A stretch of 64,000 bases of DNA from positions 24,683-88,682 of the forward strand of contig CAYPEJ010000020.1 of the NCBI GenBank assembly GCA_964409685.1. Reading direction: 5' to 3'. The stretch's first letter is position 1; each line of letters begins with the position of its first letter. The notes under the pieces were generated by a model. The model searched no databases. It was not told the origin of the DNA and saw nothing but the letters and a program-made list of their open reading frames with translations. Positions 53,743-62,681 of this stretch are shown here, piece by piece. The position numbers and the translations under genes were made by a program. The DNA comes from Clostridium_AI sp964409685 (GTDB taxonomy: Bacteria; Bacillota; Clostridia; Lachnospirales; Lachnospiraceae).

Positions 53743-54047
53743 ATGTAATTCACCCCCTTCTTTTCTTCGTGTCAATCTTATCATTTATAAGGGAAGGTTT
53801 CTATATCGTGAATTGGAGGTAAAACAGTATAATTTCTAGTTATCTTGTGAACTGTTCGCTGAAATGTCTAATTGTCTGATAAGAAATGTCTGATTTTTGA
53901 TATAGATTTTGTGAATAGGTTGGTTGATAATGCTGGTAAAGACTTACTTGTGGGCTATGTGCTATAAAGTGTATGCATTGCCACTACTTATTGTTATTTT
54001 GTTATTACTTAATTAAATATTAAGTTAAATAAAAGGGAGCTGATTGT
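53743..54047. other. divergent promoter region of the ABC operon and yesL-like gene
   Basis: About 305 bp, AT-rich, no gene. TGC-TATAAA near 53960 could be an extended -10 for yesL; a minus-strand TATACT near 53828 could serve the ABC operon. No confident operator for the YesN-type regulator was found. Confidence 0.4.
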
Positions 54048-54662
54048 ATGAAATCTAAATTTGCTACATCTTTAGTGGATTATGTCGATACATTTATTCA
54101 CTTTGTCATATTAAATCTTGTGTTTCTTGTGAGCTGTGTTCCCATTGTTACGATTGGGCCTGCGATTGCGGCACTTTATCAAGTGACAATGCGGGAAGCA
54201 AGAAATGAGAATGGATATCTTGTACGGTATTATTGGAAATGTTTTAAGGAAATGCTGATACAAGGAAGTGTTACATTTTTGTTTTTAGGCGGGATTATTA
54301 TGGCGTTTTTGTTTTCCGCTGCATTTTGGTTGAAAGCAGATTCGGATATTGCTGTTGGGGCACTTGCTTTGTGTTATATTGGGCTTTTGTTAGCGGTGAT
54401 TACGTTTATTTATGTATTTCCTTTGATGGCGAGATTTTCGAATGGGATTTGGCAGACGATAAAAAATGGATTTTTGATTGGACTTTCTAACGGGAAGTTT
54501 ACATTTTGTATGGTAGTGTTACATTTGTTTGAGATGAGTTTGGTGTATTTGTTTGCACCAGTTAGAGTGTTTATGGTGATTGTGGGATTTTCGTTTTTTG
54601 GATATTGTAATGCGATATTCTTTGGGAAGTTTTTGAAGAAGTTCGAAGGCAAAGAAATATAA
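54048..54662 (+). CDS. YesL-family (DUF624) membrane protein
   Basis: 204 residues, five predicted membrane helices. Opening IHFVILNLVFLVSCVPIVTI, then GPAIAALYQVTMREARNENG and the YYWKCFKEM loop, is the DUF624/YesL signature found beside YesMN and LplBC-type transport genes. Its role is unknown but it travels with oligosaccharide import loci. AAAGGGAGC precedes the ATG. It reads away from the ABC operon and has its own terminator. Confidence 0.9.
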   Translation: MKSKFATSLVDYVDTFIHFVILNLVFLVSCVPIVTIGPAIAALYQVTMREARNENGYLVRYYWKCFKEMLIQGSVTFLFLGGIIMAFLFSAAFWLKADSDIAVGALALCYIGLLLAVITFIYVFPLMARFSNGIWQTIKNGFLIGLSNGKFTFCMVVLHLFEMSLVYLFAPVRVFMVIVGFSFFGYCNAIFFGKFLKKFEGKEI

Positions 54663-54688
54663 AAACACTTATAATCTATAGTACAAAA

Positions 54689-54734
54689 CAAAAAACATAG
54701 ACTTGGATGATGAAATCTCCAATCTATGTTTTTT
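54689..54734 (+). terminator. intrinsic terminator after yesL
   Basis: AAAAAACATAGA plus TTGGA (54689-54706, one bulged C) pairs with TCCAA plus TCTATGTTTTTT (54717-54733), ending in a T8 run. Confidence 0.85.
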
Positions 54735-54944
54735 TCGTAACAAAAGTAATATAGGACTATTATCCTTACTTATAGACCACATATTACTTAATTCTTTATA
54801 AATTTTGCAAGCGATATTGCACATTTATTAGATGTGTAGTATATTCAAACAAAGCAAGTTTTCCAATATATCTATATATTCTATTCTTCATATCTAAGAA
54901 TTCTATCCGAAAATCTTTGCTTTAATTTCTTAAACATAGTTATA
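54735..54944. other. AT-rich spacer before Rpn copy 1
   Basis: No gene or recognisable promoter. Ends at the conserved hairpin leader. Confidence 0.4.
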
Positions 54945-54985
54945 AGCAGGGATTTTTATGATAATGATTCCTGCATGTCAGGAGG
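54945..54985 (+). promoter_or_regulatory. hairpin leader of Rpn copy 1
   Basis: GCAGGGAT (54946-54953) pairs with ATTCCTGC (54967-54974), 8 bp with one G-U, followed within 7 nt by the ribosome site AGGAGG. A similar block, AAGCAGGGATTTT...CCTGC...CAGGAGG, precedes Rpn copy 2. Confidence 0.6.
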
Positions 54986-54993
54986 TACTAAAT

Positions 54994-55932
54994 ATGAAAA
55001 ATACAATGGAGCAACCAATAATTCGTAACTTTAAAGACACCTTATTTCGCAAGCTTTTTAGTAACAAAGTAAATCTGTTATGCTTGTACAATTTTATGAG
55101 TGGTAAGAACTATACTGACCCAAATTTATTAGAAATCGTAACACTAGAAAATGCTATTTACATGAATATGAAAAATGACTTAGCATTTTTGATTGATAGT
55201 TCCATCTATTTGTATGAACACCAGTCCACACTTTCGCCAAACTTAGCATTGCGGAATCTCTTTTATGTTTCTAGAGAATACGAAAAGGTTACCAATATGA
55301 GAACCCTGTATTCCTCAAAACGTGTTACATTACCTGCTCCGCATTTTGTAGTGTTCTACAATGGAACAGATGGCGACTGGAGTATTCGAACCACAAAACT
55401 TTCCGATGCATTTGAGCCGTCGCAGAATCCACCAAACCTGGAGCTTATTGTGAAGGAAATTAATATTAATCTTGGTGTAAATGATGAGGTATTATCACAG
55501 TGTAAACCATTGTTTGAATATATACAGTATATTGAAAAAGTTCGTACATATGCAACTACTATGAATACTACTCTTGCTGTTGAAAAAGCGGTGAATGAGA
55601 GTATTCAAGAGGGAATTCTTAAGGAATTTTTATTACAAAATAAATCGGAGGCGATTCAGATGAGTATCTTTGAATTTGATGAAGAAAGGGAAATGAAATT
55701 AATTCGTGAAGATGAACGTGAGATTGGACGTGAGGAAGGATTAAAAAAGGGAATTAAACAAGGTCTAGAAGAAGGTGTCAAAAAAGGAATCGATTCAAGT
55801 ATTAATTTGCTCATAAAGTATGATTTAGCTCATAATGTTGCAGAGGAAGTAATTATACAAAAAGTGATCGATATATTTGGTATTAGCCACAACGATGTAG
55901 TTAGTATATTACAAAATGTAGCGTGCAATTAA
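54994..55932 (+). CDS. Rpn/PD-(D/E)XK nuclease-family protein, copy 1
   Basis: 312 residues from ATG 54994 (AGGAGG 8 nt upstream). PD-(D/E)XK_2 / Rpn-type nuclease: KDTLFRKLFSNKVNLLCLYN, then YMNMKNDLAFLIDSSIYLYE with core Asp, and EHQS as the D-ExQ-like active site, followed by FVVFYNGTDGDW. A middle conserved helix is LLQNKSEAIQMSIFEFDEER and the variable tail has EGLKKGIKQGLEEGVKKG heptad-like repeats. Rpn proteins are DNA endonucleases that promote RecA-independent horizontal recombination. Convergent with the phosphotransferase, 4 bp apart. Confidence 0.9.
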   Translation: MKNTMEQPIIRNFKDTLFRKLFSNKVNLLCLYNFMSGKNYTDPNLLEIVTLENAIYMNMKNDLAFLIDSSIYLYEHQSTLSPNLALRNLFYVSREYEKVTNMRTLYSSKRVTLPAPHFVVFYNGTDGDWSIRTTKLSDAFEPSQNPPNLELIVKEININLGVNDEVLSQCKPLFEYIQYIEKVRTYATTMNTTLAVEKAVNESIQEGILKEFLLQNKSEAIQMSIFEFDEEREMKLIREDEREIGREEGLKKGIKQGLEEGVKKGIDSSINLLIKYDLAHNVAEEVIIQKVIDIFGISHNDVVSILQNVACN

Positions 55933-55936
55933 CTTG

Positions 55937-56893
55937 CTAATCCTTACTCAATTGGACTGAAAGGGAAAGCAAAATATCAGCTTTTAATGCTATAAAAGAA
56001 CTTCTATAATACTCCCTTTCTGTCTCTTCCATATCAATTTCATTCAAGAAAACGTTGGTTAAAAAAGCAATTCCTTCTAACTTGTATAATTTATAGGAAA
56101 TACATTCAAAATCAATTTGATGCAGATTAGACTTCTCCAAATAGCCCTCTATCAAACTTTGATTCAATATCTTATAAGCATCCAGCCTGGCTAATTCAAA
56201 ATATAGATCGCCCCACTCTGAGTTTTCTGCATCTAAAACAGCAGATATCCCATCATTCCATAAAAAATTATTCAATCTTACATCCAAATGCAAAAAGGAT
56301 AAATCTCGTTCCTCTCCTACCAGTAACCTCGCTTTTAAGCAGATGTACGTGACCTCTTCCATGGAAATTAGATTATTTTTCACTAATGGAATAATCCTCT
56401 CTCTAAGTCGATTGGAAAAATAATCATTCCAGTTTCCACGTTGTTTGATAAATTTATGTTCTGGATTTATCTTCAGATTATTCATCTGTGCCGTTAAACG
56501 ACCTATTTCTTTATACACTTCATCCTGTTCTTTCGCTTCTAATTCTTCGAATATTTCATTTAAAGGTACTCCATTTAAGTAAGTGTATAGCTCAAATGTA
56601 GTCGAACTGTATTTATGCTTATCATCAATTACAACTACCTGTGGACAATCAATATCTATTGCATTTGAAACCGTATCATAGAAAAATTTTTCACGTTCAA
56701 AAACATCTCGAATAATGATTGGGCGATTCCCACTATTGACATAATCATTTCCTTCTCGAAACACGATTTGTCGTTTATCCTCTAAATCAATTCGTTTGGT
56801 CTCAAATGAGATGCCCCCGCTTAAAGAAACGATTTTTTCAATCTTTGTTCCGAAGTATTCACGAATTATTGTGTCCAAATTACTTAATTCCAT
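55937..56893 (-). CDS. aminoglycoside-phosphotransferase-like kinase (APH family)
   Basis: 318 residues from ATG 56893 (AAAGGA upstream; a 47-codon extension overlaps the esterase end and lacks family character). Protein-kinase-like APH fold: LSGGISFETKRIDLEDKRQI, catalytic FLHLDVRLNNFLW (HxDxxxxN), and VLDAENSEWGD as the metal-binding DxD-type acid. It phosphorylates a small molecule; antibiotic resistance is possible but not shown. It lies 79 bp after the esterase stop and may be co-transcribed with it. Confidence 0.82.
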   Translation of the reverse strand: MELSNLDTIIREYFGTKIEKIVSLSGGISFETKRIDLEDKRQIVFREGNDYVNSGNRPIIIRDVFEREKFFYDTVSNAIDIDCPQVVVIDDKHKYSSTTFELYTYLNGVPLNEIFEELEAKEQDEVYKEIGRLTAQMNNLKINPEHKFIKQRGNWNDYFSNRLRERIIPLVKNNLISMEEVTYICLKARLLVGEERDLSFLHLDVRLNNFLWNDGISAVLDAENSEWGDLYFELARLDAYKILNQSLIEGYLEKSNLHQIDFECISYKLYKLEGIAFLTNVFLNEIDMEETEREYYRSSFIALKADILLSLSVQLSKD

Positions 56894-56972
56894 CTCTTTA
56901 CATCCTTTCATAGAATTAGAGAAAAAAACACCACAATAGTCAACTAGAATTATAAGTAAATTTGGCTGTGAA

Positions 56973-58811
56973 TTAGTCTTGTTGTAACGTTGTTTTCTGA
57001 ATATAAGCTTGTTTAAATCCAATATCAGCAACAATGTTGTCAGTACGGTTCTTCATTTTTCCAGTTCCATCGGAAAAGTACATAAACTGAGAACCATTGC
57101 ATACCGAACATGTTTCCCACTTAGGAAGTCCACATCCATTTGGGTTTCCAGTCTTAACAAAGTTTGCTATATAAGAGGACATTATTTCACTAAGCTGATA
57201 GTCTGCATCCGTCCATTCTTTCTGACCTTCTCTTAAAGAATTCAGACTATACCAAGTCTCGCATCCATGGTAAGCACCAAAATCTTTGAACCCTTCACCT
57301 AGAGGTGGCTGATGATCGAAACTGTACACATATACATTTCCAGAAGATGCATTGGAAAGCTGATTCAGGTGATTGGCAGAAACAATATATTTCATCAAAA
57401 TTGATTCACTATACGCTTTCTGAAAAGCAGGAAATGCCTGCTCATCTGAAGTAACCTGATAAGAATCGGCAACCATTGTATTCGTGTATGTATTTCCTAA
57501 GATTGTAATAGTTTCCCCACCAGCACCAAAAGCATCCCTCAGGGAATTTGCAAAGGTGTCCGCAGTGATTGGATAAAATACTCCTAGTGTAAATGGAAGT
57601 ATAGTTCCCCATGCAGTTGCTTCATTTGTAGTCCCGCCAATTATAAGTTGAATCCCATCCAATGCACCTTTTCTTGTTAAATCAACGGATTCTTTTGTGA
57701 AAAGATACCCATCCAGTACAATATTGTGGTTTATGCCGTAAATTGTAAATAAGTCTCCATTTGTCGTATCCGTCGGTGTAGCTTTGTAATCAAAAAATTC
57801 ATTACTGTTAAGTGAGCGTAAATTGGTAACAGTGGCATTGGAGTCACCAAACATATCCTGAAGTCTTGTGGCATTTTCACATTCCGCATCCTGTAATGTC
57901 TGATATGGCAAAACCATTTCTCCATTAGAATATTCTGTTAAAAGGCCGTCTAATCCGTTCTGAAGAATTGCCCCTTGAAACAAACCGTCTCGTATCGCAG
58001 GATTTAATTTTAACAAAGCACGGCAGATCATGGCACCTGCAGAACCTCCGGCAATGGTAATCTGTTCTGGATTGCCGCCAAAACCTTGAATATAGTCATG
58101 AACCCATTGCAACCCTTTGATACAATCTAAAATGGCATAATTTCCTGATGTTTTTACAGGATTGCCGTTATCATCAAGAACAGGATTACCATTAAAATCT
58201 ACTAAGCCTTCTTCCGTCAATTCAGGTAGAGACAACCATCCAAATGCACCTAGACGGTATTGGATTTCAACTACGATAATTCCTTTTTTTGCAATTCGGG
58301 AGGCATTGAAGGAGGCATGAGAAGCGTTGCCACCTGTAAAGCCACCACCATGAAGATAGAATAGGACTGGCAAATTATCAGAAGTAGTTTTCGCTGGTGT
58401 GTACAGGTTTAAGCATAAGGCGTTTTCACTCATTTCTGGTATGCCTTCTGTACCATAGACAAGAGGAAAGCAGTTTTCTGCATAGTCAAAAGTACCTGGT
58501 GTATATACACTTTCTCTCTGCATAAACCTGTTGCCCCAATGGTCGCATAGTTTGACACCATCCCATGGTTTGACACGTTGTGGAGCTTTGAAACGATTCT
58601 CACCTGATGTATCATCCGCATAAGGAATTCCTTTGAATATCTGCACACCTTCTGTGTCAGAGGCTGTGCCTTTTACAAGTCCGCCTTCCACTGGAACAAT
58701 GTTAATTTCGGAGACTTGTTCAGCATATGTATCAATGTTGTTTGGGAACAGTGGCAATATGAGCAGAATTGCTAAAATGACAGCAATATGCTGTTTTTTA
58801 ATCCATTTCAT
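56973..58811 (-). CDS. secreted type-B carboxylesterase (PnbA-like)
   Basis: 612 residues from ATG 58811 (TGGAGG upstream). Signal/anchor segment about 8-30 (IAVILAILLILPLFPNNIDT). Type-B family motifs: GVQIFKGIPYADDTSGENRF, FYLHGGGFTGGN oxyanion hole, nucleophile Ser in ITIAGGSAGAMICRAL and catalytic His in FGAYHGCETW. It hydrolyses carboxylic esters outside the cell, plausibly acetyl or feruloyl groups on plant polymers, though this is inference. The promoter appears to sit partly on a transposase remnant. Confidence 0.9.
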   Translation of the reverse strand: MKWIKKQHIAVILAILLILPLFPNNIDTYAEQVSEINIVPVEGGLVKGTASDTEGVQIFKGIPYADDTSGENRFKAPQRVKPWDGVKLCDHWGNRFMQRESVYTPGTFDYAENCFPLVYGTEGIPEMSENALCLNLYTPAKTTSDNLPVLFYLHGGGFTGGNASHASFNASRIAKKGIIVVEIQYRLGAFGWLSLPELTEEGLVDFNGNPVLDDNGNPVKTSGNYAILDCIKGLQWVHDYIQGFGGNPEQITIAGGSAGAMICRALLKLNPAIRDGLFQGAILQNGLDGLLTEYSNGEMVLPYQTLQDAECENATRLQDMFGDSNATVTNLRSLNSNEFFDYKATPTDTTNGDLFTIYGINHNIVLDGYLFTKESVDLTRKGALDGIQLIIGGTTNEATAWGTILPFTLGVFYPITADTFANSLRDAFGAGGETITILGNTYTNTMVADSYQVTSDEQAFPAFQKAYSESILMKYIVSANHLNQLSNASSGNVYVYSFDHQPPLGEGFKDFGAYHGCETWYSLNSLREGQKEWTDADYQLSEIMSSYIANFVKTGNPNGCGLPKWETCSVCNGSQFMYFSDGTGKMKNRTDNIVADIGFKQAYIQKTTLQQD

Positions 58812-58872
58812 TGTATGACCTCCATTTATAGATTTTTTCGTTGACAAAATAGTGTCTTTTTCTCCTTGTTTT

Positions 58873-58902
58873 ATTATAGCAAAAACGTAACCGTCAACTC
58901 AA
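58873..58902 (-). promoter_or_regulatory. promoter of the carboxylesterase
   Basis: On the minus strand TTGAGT (58897-58902), 18-nt spacer, extended -10 TGC-TATAAT (58873-58881). The spacer contains TTGACGGTTACG, possibly an operator. The -35 lies inside the transposase tail remnant. Confidence 0.6.
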
Positions 58903-58953
58903 GCACGCCTCTTAAAAAGCCATCACCCCCAGTATAATAAATTCACTGGCTGG
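58898..58953 (+). pseudogene. 3'-end remnant of an IS4-like transposase
   Basis: Gapless match of 35 of 49 positions (58905-58953) to 63952-64000, in the same reading frame and ending at the same TAA (58935-58937). After the stop, CCAGT...ACTGG (58929-58949) forms a small hairpin as in the other copy. Only the last dozen codons survive here. A nested AAAAGCCAT/ATGGCTTTT stem (58915-58965) encloses it. Confidence 0.5.
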
Positions 58954-58965
58954 ATAATGGCTTTT

Positions 58966-59048
58966 GATTTTTACAGCATTCTGGTATTTTTTCTGGCGAA
59001 TCTGAATGAATAAGTTTACTTTTCAGCTCTGTTTCTAGAATACCATCA
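58966..59048. other. unassigned AT-rich spacer
   Basis: Between the transposase remnant and the chemoreceptor promoter; I see no gene or clear signal. Confidence 0.4.
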
Positions 59049-59077
59049 TTGATATCTCAAAATAAATATAGTATAAT
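59049..59077 (+). promoter_or_regulatory. promoter of the multi-TM chemoreceptor
   Basis: TTGATA (59049-59054), 17-nt spacer, TATAAT (59072-59077). The start near 59084 leaves a leader of about 164 nt with partial self-complementarity but no recognised riboswitch. Confidence 0.7.
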
Positions 59078-59247
59078 GTTGTTATTAGTTGTAAGAATTT
59101 ATAGCATTTACTCACATTTTCAATGCAAAACTTCTAACAATTAATGTACATTTCATTCTAAAACTTAACATTCTCTAGTTCTTTTTTCATCATGTTTCTT
59201 GTTATGTTTTTGATAATCATAATTAAAAGCAGGAGGAAGATTCTAAC

Positions 59248-60696
59248 ATGGAAGATAAGCGTATTAAGTTAATCAACAAAAAATTATTTCTATGTCTCAT
59301 TTTAGCATCAGTGTTCTACATAATAGGTGTTGTTCATACTATCACTAATTTTGACTATAGTCCTACACTATTTTGGGCGTTCGTCATCTCATTTATTATT
59401 CTTTGTGTCAGTTTTATTGCAGGTAATTTTACTAAGGGCTATCTACCTGCTTATATCATGTCAACGTGCTTTGTTTTCACTACGATAACATGTGCACTTC
59501 TGTATAATAGTTGTATTATCTTATTATACTTAACAGTATTACTTGCTATTATATCTATTTATCAGAAATTAAGCTTGCTGATTTATATTTTTATAGTATC
59601 ATTTGTTGGTATTTATATGGGCGAATCATTAGGTGTAAAAATACTTGGTTGGGATCATAATCAATCTGGTCTTGTTTCTTTTATTCTATTTACGAATATC
59701 GTTGGTGTATTCCTATCTTACCAACAAATTAAGAAAGATAACCAAAGTAAGTGCGATGAACTGATAGAGAAACAGAAGGAAATTGAAACTACATATCAAA
59801 ATGTAATTGACTTAAGTAAAGTTGTATCCGAAAGTGCAACTCAATTAGTTGATAAAGCTACAAGTAATCGAAATGATAGCCAACTTGTACTTGAAAGTAT
59901 CAATGAAATTGTGAATGCTCTTTCCAATCAAAATGATTCTATTTGTACACAAGCAGATAGTTCAGGTCAAATTCAAGATAAGTTAAAAGATGTTCAAAAC
60001 TGTATTCATGCAATGAATTCACAAGTTGATTCTGTTGTGAATATCACATCTGAAAGCGAAGCTTACATGAATAGCTTAATTGCGAATACCGTTGATGTAA
60101 ATAATATTGCTCAAAATTCACAGCTTAGTATCGCAGAGCTTTATAAGCAAGTTACCGAAGTACAAAGTGTTGTTGATATTATCACATCCGTAGCAGAACA
60201 AACGAGCTTACTTTCTTTAAATGCAAACATTGAAGCTGCAAAAGCTGGAACCTTTGGTGCAGGCTTTACTGTTGTTGCTAGTGAGATTAAAAAGTTAGCT
60301 GATAATACTACAGATTCTGTTCAAAGAATTAATACAATGTTAATTTCTTTGAATAATAAAACGGAAAAAGTGAATTCTGAAATTGAATCTATGAACAGTG
60401 CTTTTACAAAGCAAAAATTGGAAATACAACAAACAAGTGAAAATATGAATAAATTACTTAACTCCATGGACAACCTTCGTTCTGAACTACAAGATGTTAT
60501 CGTAGCTACAGACGATGTTGTTGCTAGTAATAATACGGTTACAGAAAGTATTACTAACTTATCTTCTATTTCAGAAGAAATTAGTGCAACTATTGATACA
60601 GTTGGTACTGCATGTGAAGGTGTACTTGAATTATCAAATGATACATTGACCATTGCCAAAGACGTTGATGCAAAAGCTAAGGAATTATCACTATAG
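59248..60696 (+). CDS. methyl-accepting chemotaxis protein with multi-TM membrane input domain
   Basis: 482 residues. The first 170 residues form about six closely spaced membrane helices (LFLCLILASVFYIIGVVHTI, AFVISFIILCVSFIAGNF, YIFIVSFVGIYMGESLGVKI) with almost no extracytoplasmic domain, so the input is likely in the membrane. A short linker coil (about 175-200) leads directly to the signalling domain with VAEQTSLLSLNANIEAAKAG and FTVVASEIKKLADNTTDSV. No HAMP is evident. AGGAGG precedes the ATG. Confidence 0.92.
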   Translation: MEDKRIKLINKKLFLCLILASVFYIIGVVHTITNFDYSPTLFWAFVISFIILCVSFIAGNFTKGYLPAYIMSTCFVFTTITCALLYNSCIILLYLTVLLAIISIYQKLSLLIYIFIVSFVGIYMGESLGVKILGWDHNQSGLVSFILFTNIVGVFLSYQQIKKDNQSKCDELIEKQKEIETTYQNVIDLSKVVSESATQLVDKATSNRNDSQLVLESINEIVNALSNQNDSICTQADSSGQIQDKLKDVQNCIHAMNSQVDSVVNITSESEAYMNSLIANTVDVNNIAQNSQLSIAELYKQVTEVQSVVDIITSVAEQTSLLSLNANIEAAKAGTFGAGFTVVASEIKKLADNTTDSVQRINTMLISLNNKTEKVNSEIESMNSAFTKQKLEIQQTSENMNKLLNSMDNLRSELQDVIVATDDVVASNNTVTESITNLSSISEEISATIDTVGTACEGVLELSNDTLTIAKDVDAKAKELSL

Positions 60697-60715
60697 GTCA
60701 TTAGTATAATTGTAC

Positions 60716-60755
60716 AAAGAGCTTACTAAATAAATATTAGTAAGCTCTTTTTTTA
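60716..60755 (+). terminator. intrinsic terminator after the chemoreceptor
   Basis: AAAGAGCTTACTA (60716-60728) and TAGTAAGCTCTTT (60738-60750), 13 bp perfect with a 9-nt loop, then TTTTT. Confidence 0.92.
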
Positions 60756-60847
60756 TTGTCCATAAATATACTTTATTATATTTTTCTTTGTAAAAACATT
60801 AATTAATTAAAAAAAACATAAGTTATTTCTCATTATTTTCCATTTTG
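60756..60847. other. AT-rich spacer before the esterase promoter
   Basis: No gene, repeat or structured element recognised. Confidence 0.4.
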
Positions 60848-60876
60848 TTGTCTAATCATCCATTTTAGGATATACT
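60848..60876 (+). promoter_or_regulatory. candidate promoter of the HSL-type esterase
   Basis: TTGTCT (60848-60853), 17-nt spacer, TATACT (60871-60876), leaving a leader of about 170 nt. Confidence 0.45.
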
Positions 60877-61052
60877 TAACTCATAAGAAAAAACAAAATA
60901 GTCTCGGATAAAGAAGGAGTTTAGTCATTCCCTACTTAGTTTACTCATTAAACAAATACCCCTAAATTGATCTAATGAGCATTTACATAATGACTAATCC
61001 AGTACAAAGGAACAAATTAATTTATATTATTTTTAAGGAGGAATTTATTCAA

Positions 61053-62078
61053 ATGAAAGAATTATTAAGAGAAAGAGCATCTAGCTCAATAACGGTTGAT
61101 GAAACAGGAATGAAAATTAAAACTATCCCTAATACTACACCTTTTACTGAAATGAAAAATCAATTTTATGCTCTTATGGGTCTTTGGTCAAAAGTAGTTG
61201 CTGAAAATCCTAGAGATTATAGCGAAGGACAAGTACGTAAATCAGAATGGAACCCACCAGCTGGATATACTTTTTCAAGATTCTGTGAGAACGGTATCAA
61301 TTTTGAAATACTTCAACCTAAAAATAATCAAAGTGAAAATGTTATCTTTATGGTACATGGTGGTTCGTTTGTTTACCGTATGCATGATGGTTTTATCTCT
61401 TTAATGCCTGCTTATGCAAAAGCAGCAAATGCAACTGTTGTCTCTGTTGATTACAGATGCGCTCCTGAATATACATATGAAGATATGATTCATGATGTAG
61501 TAGGTGCATATAACTGGTTACTTACACATGGTTATAAACCTTCCAATATCATTGCATGTGGCGATTCTTCTGGTGGTGGTACTCTTTTAGCTTCTATGCT
61601 TTACTTACGCGATCATGGATATGAATTACCTGCTGGAATCATTACAATGTCCGCAGTTACAAATATGAATTGTAATACTCCTTCTTGGACAACTCATAGA
61701 GATGAGGATATTACATTTGGTGGAGATACTCCTCTACTTGGCAATATCGCTCAACTAGTAAAAGATAATGACCCTTATAATCCTTATCTTTCCCCTTACT
61801 ACGGAGACTTTTACAATTTCCCTCCTATGTTAATCCAAGCAGCAAGCGGTGAAGTACTACTTGATGACTCCACACACATCGCATATAAAGCTTCTACTCA
61901 AGGCGTAGATGTAACACTTGAAATCTATGAAAAAATGTTTCATGACTTCCAAAACATGCATGGTACTCTAGCAGAAGCAGATATCGCATGGGAAAATGTT
62001 GCTGCATTCACAAGTAGAATCTTCAATGCTAGTGCTGGTAATCAATATAGTGAATCTGATAGCTTCTTAGTATCCTAA
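61053..62078 (+). CDS. alpha/beta hydrolase, hormone-sensitive-lipase-like esterase
   Basis: 341 residues from ATG 61053 (AAGGAGG 11 nt upstream; the frame opens 26 codons earlier without a better site). HSL-family motifs: FMVHGGSFVYRMHDGF with oxyanion HGG (102-104), YRCAPEYTYE, nucleophile elbow CGDSSGGGTL with Ser172, acid region GEVLLDDSTHIAYKAS and His in KMFHDFQ. No signal peptide, so probably cytoplasmic; likely acts on short-chain or acetyl esters released from plant polymers. Confidence 0.92.
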   Translation: MKELLRERASSSITVDETGMKIKTIPNTTPFTEMKNQFYALMGLWSKVVAENPRDYSEGQVRKSEWNPPAGYTFSRFCENGINFEILQPKNNQSENVIFMVHGGSFVYRMHDGFISLMPAYAKAANATVVSVDYRCAPEYTYEDMIHDVVGAYNWLLTHGYKPSNIIACGDSSGGGTLLASMLYLRDHGYELPAGIITMSAVTNMNCNTPSWTTHRDEDITFGGDTPLLGNIAQLVKDNDPYNPYLSPYYGDFYNFPPMLIQAASGEVLLDDSTHIAYKASTQGVDVTLEIYEKMFHDFQNMHGTLAEADIAWENVAAFTSRIFNASAGNQYSESDSFLVS

Positions 62079-62110
62079 TATGTACATAGTAAAATAATGA
62101 ATTTCTGAAC

Positions 62111-62156
62111 TGACCTCAAAAGAGTTGGAATTAAACATCCAACTTTTTTGAGGTCA
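62111..62156 (+). terminator. long-stem terminator after the esterase
   Basis: 19-bp stem with one G-U: TGACCTCAAAAGAGTTGGA (62111-62129) and TCCAACTTTTTTGAGGTCA (62138-62156). Part of it is read through by the IS3 remnant frame. Confidence 0.75.
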
Positions 62157-62522
62157 ATTTAAAATTTTGGTTTAAAAGGTTGAGGAATACCTTATGTGTG
62201 TTTCCCTTTCGGTATTCTAGTTTCTTTCTTCTGGTAACAGAGCGAAGTCCAAGTTCCTTCATATATTTATGAATTGTTGTATTACTATAATCATAGTGGT
62301 ATCCTTTCAGTAAATCACGCATCATGCGGTATCCTGGTGTACCGTTTGCTTTATGGTTGTATTTGTTTGGCATTCTTTACGTCGCTGTTGTATCCAGTAA
62401 GTGATTGTGCCTTGTCCAAGATGGTATTCTTCTGTAAGGCTCTTTTTTGTACGCCCCTCTTCCAGATAGAGACGTAAAACTTTTTCCTTTAATTCAGGAT
62501 CATATTTATTATAGTTAGCCAT
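62131..62522 (-). pseudogene. IS3-family transposase remnant (orfA/orfB fused by deletion)
   Basis: From ATG 62522 the frame gives an orfA-type helix-turn-helix start (YDPELKEKVLRLYLEEGRTK, LGQGTITYWIQQ), but near 62385 the sequence jumps to an orfB fragment in another frame (GTPGYRMMRDLLKGYHYDYS, NTTIHKYMKELGLRSV). OrfB then stops at 62131 inside the esterase terminator; the DDE catalytic domain is absent. This is a dead insertion sequence with an internal deletion and a truncated 3' end. Confidence 0.8.
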
Positions 62523-62582
62523 ATTGTTACTCCTTGATTGAATTATTATAATCATATCAGAATTCTATACCAAGGTGTTACA
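62131..62582 (-). mobile_element. degenerate IS3-family insertion sequence
   Basis: Covers the transposase remnant and its upstream end. The likely terminal TGTAACACC lies at 62574-62582 on the minus strand, about 50 nt before orfA. The other terminus is lost at the esterase terminator, so no complete inverted repeats or target duplication can be shown. Confidence 0.6.
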
Positions 62583-62681
62583 ACTTTATTATACCAGCTC
62601 AACTGATTATAATACGTGTATTTATACAAGGTAAAGAATTTATTATACATGACTTACAAAACCTAAGGAGTAGCATAACAA

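Noticed and set aside
58966..59247. Leader of the multi-TM chemoreceptor as a riboswitch
   Set aside because: Only weak self-complementarity; no conserved motif of a known class such as c-di-GMP-I or -II could be recognised.
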